From Sabulicella rubraurantiaca (GTDB taxonomy: Bacteria; Pseudomonadota; Alphaproteobacteria; Acetobacterales; Acetobacteraceae): 64,000 bases of DNA. Shown here piece after piece: positions 53,378 to 60,871 of this stretch; the first letter of the stretch is position 1; every line of letters starts with the position of its first letter. The translations under genes were made by a program, and so were the position numbers. Under the pieces are notes generated by a model that saw only the letters and a program-made list of their open reading frames with translations, was not told the DNA's origin and did not search any database. The stretch covers positions 1-64,000 of the forward strand of contig NZ_JAFEUU010000005.1 in the NCBI RefSeq assembly GCF_017355885.1. The letters are read 5' to 3'.

Positions 53378-54310
53378 CTAATCGCGCGGCCAGGGCATGG
53401 AGTGGGACGGGCCGCGCCGATAGTCCGTCCAAAGCCGGCAATCGGCGAGCACCCAGTCGCGCCCCGGCGAGCCGAGCATCGCGCCGCCATCCGGGCAGCG
53501 CCCGCTTCCCGCCAGTACCCGCGCCGCTTCCGTCAGGTTGGACAGGGAGGTTCGCTCGCGATGCTCCCATCGCTCCCAGCGCACCTTGCCGAGCCAGCGC
53601 GCATGGACGAAGCGCTCCATGTGGCCGGACCGCTCGACGGACTCGCCACCGAAATGCTCGGAGACGATCGCCTCCGCGGCATGGGTGCCGGAGCGGCCGG
53701 CATCGTCGCGCCATGGCAGCGCCACCTCCACCATCCGCCAGCGCGTGAAGGCGAGGTTCCATTGGGTCGGGCAGGCATCGCGAGCGGGCGCGCCGTTGAG
53801 CCGCACCGTGCGGGCGCGCCAATCGCGCGTGGGCGTGCCGTCCCAGAGCAGCCAGCCGGCAGTGGTCGGGCAGGGATGGCCGGCCCAGTGCAGGAAGCCG
53901 GACGTGCCGTCCTCCGTGGCGTAGATGCCGACGCCGCCGCGATCGAGGCGCACCGCGTCGGCGCCATCGCCTTTCCCCTGGTCGAAGCGGCCGAAGCGCC
54001 GTTCGCCATCGCCGAAATCGAAGCTCTGCACCACGACGGGCCTGCCGGCGCGGGTGGCCAGCACCGCATCGCTGGCCTGCACGCCCGACCAGTCGATGCG
54101 GCGATAGGCGAGGCGGCCCTCGGTGGCCGGGCGGGGCTCGGCGCAGCCGGGTTCGACCGGAAGCCGGGCCGGATCGGCGCACTCGTGCTGGGCCAGGAAG
54201 GACACCGCCTCCGCCCAGGACAGCGCGTCCGGGACCTGCGCCGCGCGTTCGCGCGCCAGGAAGGCCAGAAGGGCGACCGCCACCGCGCCGCCCAGCAGCA
54301 TCCGTCTCAT
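53378..54310 (-). CDS. Exported protein of unknown function
   Basis: 310 residues, not recognised. A signal peptide or single anchor (RRMLLGGAVAVALLAFLARERAAQ) precedes a mostly beta-rich domain with eight cysteines (ECADP, GCAEP, HPCPT, DACPT, GRCPDG, DCRLW), which suggests disulphides and a periplasmic location. The middle contains DFGDGERRFGRFDQGKGDG and WAGHPCPTTAGWLLWDG. RBS TAGGATGAG precedes the ATG. Its stop lies 2 bases from the dnaE2 stop (convergent). Confidence 0.65.
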   Translation of the reverse strand: MRRMLLGGAVAVALLAFLARERAAQVPDALSWAEAVSFLAQHECADPARLPVEPGCAEPRPATEGRLAYRRIDWSGVQASDAVLATRAGRPVVVQSFDFGDGERRFGRFDQGKGDGADAVRLDRGGVGIYATEDGTSGFLHWAGHPCPTTAGWLLWDGTPTRDWRARTVRLNGAPARDACPTQWNLAFTRWRMVEVALPWRDDAGRSGTHAAEAIVSEHFGGESVERSGHMERFVHARWLGKVRWERWEHRERTSLSNLTEAARVLAGSGRCPDGGAMLGSPGRDWVLADCRLWTDYRRGPSHSMPWPRD

Positions 54311-54408
54311 CTCATCCTACTTCCACCACTCGTGCCGCGAACGCATCCCGGAGGGGTGACGGCGCCCGCGTCGCGCGCCACTCTGGCCGGAAATCTCGGG
54401 AGGGACCC

Positions 54409-55161
54409 ATGGAACTGAAGGGAGCCGTCGCTCTGGTGACGGGCGGCAATGGCGGGCTGGGCCAGCGCATCGTCCACGCCCTGGCGCGCGAGGGTGCGCA
54501 CATCGCCGTGGTCTATGCGCGCAGCCGCGACCAAGCGGAAGGCGTCGCCCAGGACCTCCGGTCCCAGCATGGGGTGGAGGCGGAAGCCTTCGCCTGCGAC
54601 CTCGCGGACCCTGCCGCGATCGAGGCGCTGGTGGACGCGGTGCGGCAGCGCTTCGGCCGCATCGACATCCTGGTGAACGACGCTGCCTACAACCTCGCCA
54701 TTCCCTTTCCTGACCTGGATTCCCTGACGCTGGAGGTGTGGGACCGCATCATGACAGTGAATCTCACCGGGCCGATGCTGCTGACCAAGGCGGTGGCCCC
54801 GGTGATGAAGGCGCAAGGGCAGGGGAGGGTGGTGAACATCGCCTCGGTTGCTGGGCTTGGCCCGACGGGTTCCTCCATCGCCTATGCCGTGTCCAAGGCG
54901 GGGCTGATCCACCTGACGCGCTGCATGGCGGTCGCGATGGCGCCGGAGGTACTGGTGAACTGTGTCGCGCCGGGGCTGCTGGAGGGAACGCGCGCCACCG
55001 CCAATCTCCGCCAGGAGCAGATCGAGCGCTCCTCGGCCGGGGCGCTGCTGAAGCGCGCGGCGGACAAGGACGATTGCGCCGAGATGGTGGTGACCATGTG
55101 CCGCACCGGAACCATGACCGGCCAGACCGTGGTGATCGATGCGGGGCGCGTCTTCCACTGA
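54409..55161 (+). CDS. Short-chain dehydrogenase/reductase (SDR)
   Basis: 250 residues of the classical SDR type. Cofactor motif VTGGNGGLGQR (TGxxxGxG), structural motif NDAAYN in place of N-N-A-G, catalytic Ser in NIASVAG, and Tyr-x3-Lys in YAVSK. The C-terminus keeps the FabG-like LVNCVAPGLLEGT and TGQTVVIDAG. NADP preference and substrate cannot be settled. RBS GGGAGGG lies 4 bases before the ATG. Single gene, probably monocistronic. Confidence 0.92.
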   Translation: MELKGAVALVTGGNGGLGQRIVHALAREGAHIAVVYARSRDQAEGVAQDLRSQHGVEAEAFACDLADPAAIEALVDAVRQRFGRIDILVNDAAYNLAIPFPDLDSLTLEVWDRIMTVNLTGPMLLTKAVAPVMKAQGQGRVVNIASVAGLGPTGSSIAYAVSKAGLIHLTRCMAVAMAPEVLVNCVAPGLLEGTRATANLRQEQIERSSAGALLKRAADKDDCAEMVVTMCRTGTMTGQTVVIDAGRVFH

Positions 55162-55183
55162 GGCGCTCCTGTTGAGGCGCCTC
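55160..55183. terminator. Hairpin overlapping the SDR stop codon
   Basis: GAGGCGC (55160-55166) pairs with GCGCCTC (55177-55183) around a 10-base loop. The second arm is itself part of the palindrome GAGGCGCCTC. The position right at the stop suggests termination, but no T-run follows. Confidence 0.3.
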
Positions 55184-55243
55184 GGGGCAACACCCGGCGT
55201 CTGGGGGCGTTGAACCCGCTCGAAGCAGAGAGGGAGCGCAACC

Positions 55244-55438
55244 ATGGCGCAGGACCAGAAGCGGACGGACGCGCCGCAGCCCAGCGGCCGCGAGACGGCG
55301 GCCGATAGCGGGGAGGAGGCGAAGCGCCAGGAGGGCGATCGCCAGGACGACGCGCGCCACCGCGCCACGCCGGAGGAGATGGGCGAGGCCATCTTCCGCG
55401 AGGCGGGCAACATGCAGGGGCACAATGCGCGCGACTGA
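55244..55438 (+). CDS. Small hydrophilic hypothetical protein
   Basis: 64 residues, highly charged, no hydrophobic core until the C-terminal MGEAIFREAGNMQGH segment; probably intrinsically disordered for residues 1-42. A good RBS (GAGAGGGAGCG) 6 bases before the ATG supports it as a gene. Such short acidic and basic proteins are often induced by stress, but nothing here proves it. 32 bases before the phosphoribosyltransferase. Confidence 0.6.
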   Translation: MAQDQKRTDAPQPSGRETAADSGEEAKRQEGDRQDDARHRATPEEMGEAIFREAGNMQGHNARD

Positions 55439-55470
55439 GGCGCTGCCCCACCCCGCCTGAGGCCTGTCCC

Positions 55471-56109
55471 GTGGCACGGCCCTTCCGGAACCGGGAGGAG
55501 GCCGGACGCCTCCTCGCCAGCCGGCTGGAGCATCTGCGCGGCTCGGCGCCGCTGGTCCTCGCCCTGCCGCGCGGCGGGGTGCCGGTGGCCGCACCTATCG
55601 CCAAGGCGCTCGGGACGAAGCTGGATTTGCTCCTCGCGCGGAAGGTGGGCGCGCCGGGACAGCCCGAACTCGCCCTGGGCGCGGTGGTCGAAGGCGACCC
55701 GCCGGATTTCGTCGCCAACGACGCCATCATCCGCACCTTCGGCGTGCCCGCTTCCTTCGTGGAGGAACGGCGGGCGGATGAGATGGCGGAGATCGCGCGG
55801 AGAAGACGGCTCTGGCTCGGCGACATGCCGCCGCCCGCGGTAAGGGGCCGCGTGGTGATCCTGGTGGATGACGGCATCGCCACCGGGGCGACGATCCGCG
55901 TCGCGTTGGCCGCGCTGGCGCGCATGGGCGCCGCGTGGCGCATCGTGGCCGCCCCCGTGGCGCCATCCGAGGTGGCGGCCACACTGCGCGCCGAGTGCGA
56001 CGAGGTGATCCTCCTCGAGGAACCCACCGCCTTCGAGGCCGTCGGATACTTCTATGAGGATTTCCGCCAGGTGGACGAGACCGAGATGCTGGCGCTGCTC
56101 CGGAGCTAG
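55471..56109 (+). CDS. Phosphoribosyltransferase-family protein
   Basis: 212 residues, GTG start. Core PRPP-binding loop VVILVDDGIATGAT (about 128-141) follows the family's hydrophobic-Asp-Asp-Gly pattern. N-terminal PLVLALPRGGVPVAAPIAKAL and DLLLARKVGAPGQPELALGAV match the stand-alone PRTase family often found beside dienelactone-hydrolase-like or stress genes. The specific nucleobase is unknown. Its stop codon lies in the left arm of the 21-bp inverted repeat (56106-56126). Confidence 0.88.
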   Translation: MARPFRNREEAGRLLASRLEHLRGSAPLVLALPRGGVPVAAPIAKALGTKLDLLLARKVGAPGQPELALGAVVEGDPPDFVANDAIIRTFGVPASFVEERRADEMAEIARRRRLWLGDMPPPAVRGRVVILVDDGIATGATIRVALAALARMGAAWRIVAAPVAPSEVAATLRAECDEVILLEEPTAFEAVGYFYEDFRQVDETEMLALLRS

Positions 56110-56622
56110 GGCCCGTCAGCGCCCGAGATAGCTGCCAGAATTCATCATCGCTCTTTGGCTTGGATCTAGGGCATTGCCTTCGGGCGCTCCCGCTGCATGT
56201 CGCAGCCTATCGGCTCGATAGGCAGGACCGCATTGCACCGACAGAGCGCACGGCGCATGACTTCTCCGTCCAGAGAGAAACGATCATGCGCATGTCCCCC
56301 GTCGCCGCTTTTGCCGCTGGCGTCCTTGTAGGCGCGATTGGCCTTGGCGCCGTTGCGGCTCACGCCCGAATCGTCGTGCTGAACTCCGCGATCGGCGGGG
56401 TCCTGCCCGGCACCGAAGGAAGCCTCTTCTGTGTCACTGCGGCCAACGTCCTTCGGCCGATCAACGGGGTTACCCGAAACAGCAGTGTCACCGCCCCTGG
56501 TGGTATCGCCAACGGCGTCACCTTTCGCTGTCCGGCCTAAAGTCGCCCATCGTCGGCTTGCCTCCGCAAGAGCAGGTCTAACGCCTCCCTGCACTTCGGC
56601 TTCAGGCGCTAACGGGCCTTAG
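56106..56622. repeat. Imperfect 21-bp inverted repeats bounding a 517-bp segment
   Basis: Left arm 56106-56126 and the reverse complement of right arm 56602-56622 match at 18 of 21 positions (core TARGGCCCGTYAGCGCC). They enclose one small exported-protein gene and little else. Each arm contains the stop codon of the flanking convergent gene. A further perfect 9-bp pair (56118-56126 and 56180-56188) lies inside. The segment could be a MITE-like insertion or a pair of conserved 3'-end elements. I find no target duplication. Confidence 0.45.
56286..56540 (+). CDS. Small exported protein of unknown function
   Basis: 84 residues. A clear signal peptide (MRMSPVAAFAAGVLVGAIG, with cleavage near AVAAHA) leaves a mature peptide of about 58 residues with two cysteines (SLFCVTAAN and FRCPA), probably one disulphide. 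The frame extends further upstream to 56160, but that part does not look like protein, and GAGAGAAAC precedes the ATG at 56286. It is the only gene between the inverted repeats at 56106 and 56602. Confidence 0.55.
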   Translation: MRMSPVAAFAAGVLVGAIGLGAVAAHARIVVLNSAIGGVLPGTEGSLFCVTAANVLRPINGVTRNSSVTAPGGIANGVTFRCPA

Positions 56623-57590
56623 TCCGCCGTCGCGCCCGCGGCCCGGACCACCTCCGACCAGCGCTCGATCTCCGAGGCGATGAAGGCGGTGAACTCGGCA
56701 GGGGTATTGCCCACCGGGTCGGCGCCCTGCTCCACCAGCGCCCGCTCGATCTCCGGGCGGCGCAGCACGCCGATCGCGTCCGTGGCGATCTTGGTGACGA
56801 TCTCGGGCGGGGTGCGGGCAGGCGCCGCCATGCCGAACCAGGACGAGGCGTCGAAGCCTGGAAAGCCGGATTCCTCCATGGTCGGCAGCTCCGGCATGGA
56901 GCGCGAGCGGCGGCGGCCCGAGACGGCCAGTGCACGCAATTGCCCCGACCGCACCTGCTCATTCACCGAAGGGGCGGTGGCGAACATGAAATCGAGGCGC
57001 CGGCTGAGCAGGTCGTTCACCGCCACGGCGCCGCGATACGGCACGTGCGTCAGCTCGACCTCCAGCATCCGCGAGAGCAGCGCGCCCGCAAGGTGCGAGG
57101 CCGTCCCGACACCAGTGGAACCGTAGGAAAGCGGTTCGTTCCGCCGCGACCGCGCCAGGGCCACCAGACCGGCCACGTCCCGGATCGGCGAGGCCTGCGG
57201 CACGACGAGGAGGTTCTGCACCTCGGCCAGCAGCGTGACGGCGGAAAGGTCGCGCCGCGCATCATAGGGCAGGCTGCGGTACAGCGAGTGGTTCACCGCC
57301 ATGGGCCCGTTGGAGCCGACCAGCAGCGTGTACCCATCAGGCGCCGAGCGGACGACGGCCTCGGTGCCGATATTGCCGCCCGCGCCCGGCCGGTTCTCCA
57401 CCACCACCGGCTGGCCCCAAAGCTGCGACAACTGGTTGCCAACGAGGCGCGCGATGATGTCCGTCGTTCCGCCGGCCGTGAAGGCGACGATGACCCGCAC
57501 CGGCCGGTCCGGCCACGCCTGGGCGCGCGCGCCGGGCGCGGCGAGCAGGGCTGGCGCGGCCAGCATCAGGGTTCGGCGGGTGGGGCGCAT
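56619..57590 (-). CDS. TctC/Bug-family periplasmic solute-binding receptor (copy 12)
   Basis: 323 residues. Signal peptide RPTRRTLMLAAPALLAAPGARAQ, then AWPDRPVRVIVAFTAGG. Loop GGTTDIIAR, VVENRPGAGGNIG, PDGYTLLVGSNG, HVPYRGAVAVNDLL and MPELPTMEESGFPGF. Two adjacent ATGs (57593, 57590) follow CGGAGGA; the second has the better spacing. No associated enzyme gene; 48 bases downstream of the ROK kinase gene on the same strand. Confidence 0.9.
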   Translation of the reverse strand: MRPTRRTLMLAAPALLAAPGARAQAWPDRPVRVIVAFTAGGTTDIIARLVGNQLSQLWGQPVVVENRPGAGGNIGTEAVVRSAPDGYTLLVGSNGPMAVNHSLYRSLPYDARRDLSAVTLLAEVQNLLVVPQASPIRDVAGLVALARSRRNEPLSYGSTGVGTASHLAGALLSRMLEVELTHVPYRGAVAVNDLLSRRLDFMFATAPSVNEQVRSGQLRALAVSGRRRSRSMPELPTMEESGFPGFDASSWFGMAAPARTPPEIVTKIATDAIGVLRRPEIERALVEQGADPVGNTPAEFTAFIASEIERWSEVVRAAGATAD

Positions 57591-57638
57591 CATTCCTCCG
57601 GGCGTTTCGATTCTTGCCGGCACCGTAGGCGCCGCCCG

Positions 57639-58559
57639 TCAGCGCGTCAGCCCCTCGCGCGCCGCCACCGCGGTTCCGACCAGCCCGGCATCGGCCGGGC
57701 GCCCCGCCAGCCGGATCGAGGCACGCGGCAGCAGGAAGGGCCAGCAGAAATCGGGCAGCGCCGCCTCGACACGGCCGCGCAGCGCCTCACCCGAGGCCGC
57801 GACGCCGCCCGACAGGATGCAGGCCTGGAGGTTCAGCGCGTTCACCAATATGCCGCAAGCCTGGGCAAGGCGGCGGCAGGCTGCGGAGATCGCCGCCTCT
57901 GCACGGTCCTCGCCCGCAGCGGCGCGATGGAAGATCTCCTCGACCGGCGTCTCGGGCGCGCCCCCCTTCCGCTCATAGGCCCGGCGGAAACCGCCGGCGG
58001 AGCAGAAATCCTCCAGCGTGCGGAAGGGCGGCGCGGCGTCGTCCAGCACCATCGCGCCCAGTTCCGGCGGCACCCGACCCTCGCCCAGGACCGGCTTCCC
58101 TTCGACGACGATCCCGCCGCCCACCCCGGTGCCGAGCGCCAGCACCGCGAAGCGCGCCAGCCCGCGCCCGGCGCCGTGCCGCGCCTCGCCCAGCGCCGCC
58201 GCAGTGCCGTCATTCAGCATGACCGCGGGCAGGTGCAGGCGTTCCTCCAGCAGGCGTGCCAGGGGCACATCCGCCAGGAGCGGGACGTTGTGCGTGCCGC
58301 TGATCAGCACCCCGTCCGAAGGGCGCGCATAGCCGGGCGTCGCGACGCCGAGCGCCACGGCGCGGGCGCCGCCCTCTGTCTCGACGCGCCGCGCCATCTC
58401 CGCCAGCCCCTCCAGCATCGTCGCGAGGCCGGACTGGCCGGCATAGGGCAAGGCATCGCGGGCCAGGACCTCCCCTTCCGCGGAAACCAGGGCGAGCTTG
58501 AGGTTGGTGCCCCCCACGTCGAGGGCGAGAACGGGGGATGACGGGCTAGGTCGTGTCAC
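57639..58559 (-). CDS. ROK-family sugar kinase (glucokinase/N-acetylhexosamine kinase-like)
   Basis: 306 residues. The N-terminal phosphate loop LALDVGGTNLK, the second ATP element LGTGVGGGIVVEG and a GEARHGAGRG block define the ROK family. The zinc-binding cysteine cluster C-x-C-G-x-x-G-C of many ROK kinases is absent. An RBS (GGAGGATCC) places the start at the GTG at 58559; the longer frame would run into the divergent MFS leader. It diverges from the transporter and trehalose genes, so glucose released from trehalose or maltodextrin is a natural substrate. Confidence 0.88.
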   Translation of the reverse strand: MTRPSPSSPVLALDVGGTNLKLALVSAEGEVLARDALPYAGQSGLATMLEGLAEMARRVETEGGARAVALGVATPGYARPSDGVLISGTHNVPLLADVPLARLLEERLHLPAVMLNDGTAAALGEARHGAGRGLARFAVLALGTGVGGGIVVEGKPVLGEGRVPPELGAMVLDDAAPPFRTLEDFCSAGGFRRAYERKGGAPETPVEEIFHRAAAGEDRAEAAISAACRRLAQACGILVNALNLQACILSGGVAASGEALRGRVEAALPDFCWPFLLPRASIRLAGRPADAGLVGTAVAAREGLTR

Positions 58560-58675
58560 GCGGATCCTCCGGCAGGGCGGGCTTCCCCTGCGCGGGAAGC
58601 CGGTCGGCAACGCAACGCGGGGGCTGCCTGGGGGCTTCCTGCCTCCGAAACCACTGGACCAGCCCGGGAGTCTCC

Positions 58676-60115
58676 ATGTCCGCGACCCGAACGGAGAGCT
58701 TCGAGACCGACGTACCTGCGCGCCTCGACCGCCTTCCCTGGGGGCGCTTCCACTGGCTCATCTGCATCGCGCTGGGCGTGACCTGGATCCTGGACGGTCT
58801 GGAGGTGACGCTGGTCGGCTCCCTGGCGCCGGCGATCCGCGACAGCCCGACGTTGGGGCTGACCGAGGCTCAGGTGGGGCTCACCGCCTCCGCCTATCTC
58901 GCCGGGGCGGTCAGCGGGGCGCTGATCTTCGGCTGGCTGGCCGACCGGCTGGGGCGCAAGCGCCTCTTCACCGTGACGCTGCTGATCTACCTCGCCTCCA
59001 CCATCGGCACCGGCCTGTCCTGGGATTTCTGGTCCTTCGCCTTCTTCCGGGCGATGACCGGCGCCGCGATCGGCGGCGAGTATGCTGCCATCAACTCCGC
59101 GATCCAGGAGTTGATCCCGGCGCGGCGTCGCGGCACCACCGACCTGGCGATCAACGGCACCTTCTGGGGCGGCGCGGCGATGGGCTCCATCGCGTCGCTC
59201 TTCCTGCTGAACCCGCAGGTGGTGGACCCGGATCTGGGCTGGCGCCTCGCCTTCATCATCGGCGGCGGGATATCGCTCATCGTGCTGTGGCTGCGCCGCC
59301 ACATCCCCGAAAGCCCGCGCTGGCTGATGACGCATGGGCGCGAGGACGAGGCGGAGCGCATCGTGTCGCGGCTGGAGGCGGAAGCGGAAAAGGAGCATGG
59401 GCAGCTGCCCCCGCCGACCCATGGGTCGGTGCGGCTGCGGCGTGGCATCCGGATCAGCTTCGGCGACGTGTGGCGGACGATGATCCACGACTACCGGTCG
59501 CGCACCGTGCTGGCGCTGACGCTCATGGCCAGCCAAGCCTTCTGCTACAATGGGCTGTTCTTCACCTATGCCCTCGTCCTCACCCGCTACAACGGCGTCG
59601 CGACGGAAAATGTGGGCTGGTACATGCTGCCCTTCGCGGTGGGGAACCTGCTTGGCCCGCTGCTTCTCGGACCGCTTTTCGACTCCGTCGGGCGGCGCCG
59701 CATGATCACCTCCACCTATGGGACGGCCGGGCTGCTGATGGCCTTTACCGCCGTGGCCTTCGCGCTGGGCTGGCTGGGCGCCGCGTCGCAGACCGCCGCC
59801 TGGACGGTGATCTTCTTCTTCGCCTCCGCTGCGGCCTCCGCCGCCTACCTGACGGTGGGGGAAAGCTTTCCCCTGGAGATGCGGGCCATGGGGATCAGCC
59901 TGTTCTACGCCCTGGGCACCGCCATTGGCGGCATTGCCGGGCCGGCGGTGTTCGGCGTGCTGATTCAATCGGGCGAGCGGGTGAACATCATGATCGGTTA
60001 CCTGTTCGGCGCCGCGCTGATGCTCGCCGCCGCCGCGACGGCCTGGCGCCTTTGCTTCGCCGCGGAACGGCAACCCCTGGAACTCGTGGCAAGGCCGCTG
60101 TCGAGCGAGGGCTGA
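58676..60115 (+). CDS. MFS transporter, sugar/acid-porter type
   Basis: 479 residues with twelve predicted membrane segments. The loop 2-3 signature is GWLADRLGRKRLF, loop 8-9 has PLFDSVGRRRM, and RRHIPESPRWLMTHGRE precedes the central loop, as in metabolite:H+ symporters and sugar porters. A start at 58676 is supported by GGGAG at 58666-58670. Diverges from the ROK kinase and lies 42 bases before otsB. Confidence 0.9.
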   Translation: MSATRTESFETDVPARLDRLPWGRFHWLICIALGVTWILDGLEVTLVGSLAPAIRDSPTLGLTEAQVGLTASAYLAGAVSGALIFGWLADRLGRKRLFTVTLLIYLASTIGTGLSWDFWSFAFFRAMTGAAIGGEYAAINSAIQELIPARRRGTTDLAINGTFWGGAAMGSIASLFLLNPQVVDPDLGWRLAFIIGGGISLIVLWLRRHIPESPRWLMTHGREDEAERIVSRLEAEAEKEHGQLPPPTHGSVRLRRGIRISFGDVWRTMIHDYRSRTVLALTLMASQAFCYNGLFFTYALVLTRYNGVATENVGWYMLPFAVGNLLGPLLLGPLFDSVGRRRMITSTYGTAGLLMAFTAVAFALGWLGAASQTAAWTVIFFFASAAASAAYLTVGESFPLEMRAMGISLFYALGTAIGGIAGPAVFGVLIQSGERVNIMIGYLFGAALMLAAAATAWRLCFAAERQPLELVARPLSSEG

Positions 60116-60157
60116 GGCACGCGTGACGACACTCTTTTCCCGCGATAGGTAGTTCAC

Positions 60158-60871
60158 ATGGCATCCATTTTACCGGAGATCGCGCCTGACTGGGCGCTGT
60201 TCCTCGACTTGGACGGGACGTTGCTGGATATCGCGCCGCGCCCGGACGCGGTGATCGTGCCGCCGGGCCTCGTGGACAGCCTGCGCGGCGTTGCGGCGCG
60301 GCTGAACGGGGCGGTGGCCATCATTTCCGGCCGGCCAGTGGGCGACGTGGACCGTTTCCTGGCGCCCCTCGCCATGCCGGGCGGCTTCGGCCATGGCTCC
60401 GAGATCCGCCTGCCTGGCGGCGCCCCGACACCTTCCGAGGCGGCGCGACATCTGCCCGGGGAATGGCTCGTCCGGCTGCGCGAGGCGGCGTCGGGCTGGC
60501 CGGGTGTCCTTGTGGAACCCAAGGCGCATGGCGTCGCCATGCATTTCCGCCTCGCGCCGGAGCGGGAGGCGGAGGTTCGCGTCCTGATGGAAAGCTGCGC
60601 CGCCGATTGCGAAGACTTCGCGCTGCTGCCGGCGCACATGGCCTTCGAGCTTCGCCCCGCCGGCGCCAACAAGGCGCTCCCGGTGGAGGTGTTGATGCGC
60701 CACGCGCCCTTCGAGGGGCGGCGCCCGGTTTTCGTGGGAGATGACGTGACGGACGAGGATGGAATGGAGGCGGCGCGGCGCCATGGCGGCTTCGGGCTGC
60801 ATGTCGGGCGGGACTTCCGTGGGGGCTCAGCCGAGGTGAGGGCATGGCTGGCGCGAGGGGCCTCGGCATGA
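60158..60871 (+). CDS. otsB: Trehalose-6-phosphate phosphatase
   Basis: 237 residues of the HAD superfamily (subclass IIB). Nucleophile motif LFLDLDGTLLD (Asp17 and Asp19), motif II IISGRPVGDVD, and motif IV PVFVGDDVTDEDGMEA. HGSEIRLPGG and GVAMHFRLAP are typical of OtsB. It removes phosphate from trehalose 6-phosphate. The stop overlaps the GH15 start (ATGA), so otsB, GH15 and otsA form one operon. Confidence 0.94.
   Translation: MASILPEIAPDWALFLDLDGTLLDIAPRPDAVIVPPGLVDSLRGVAARLNGAVAIISGRPVGDVDRFLAPLAMPGGFGHGSEIRLPGGAPTPSEAARHLPGEWLVRLREAASGWPGVLVEPKAHGVAMHFRLAPEREAEVRVLMESCAADCEDFALLPAHMAFELRPAGANKALPVEVLMRHAPFEGRRPVFVGDDVTDEDGMEAARRHGGFGLHVGRDFRGGSAEVRAWLARGASA

Noticed and set aside
56576-56610. 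GTCTAAC followed by GCTAAC, resembling an integron attC site
   Set aside because: No matching GTTRRRY partner site and no integrase; the similarity is limited to six or seven bases.
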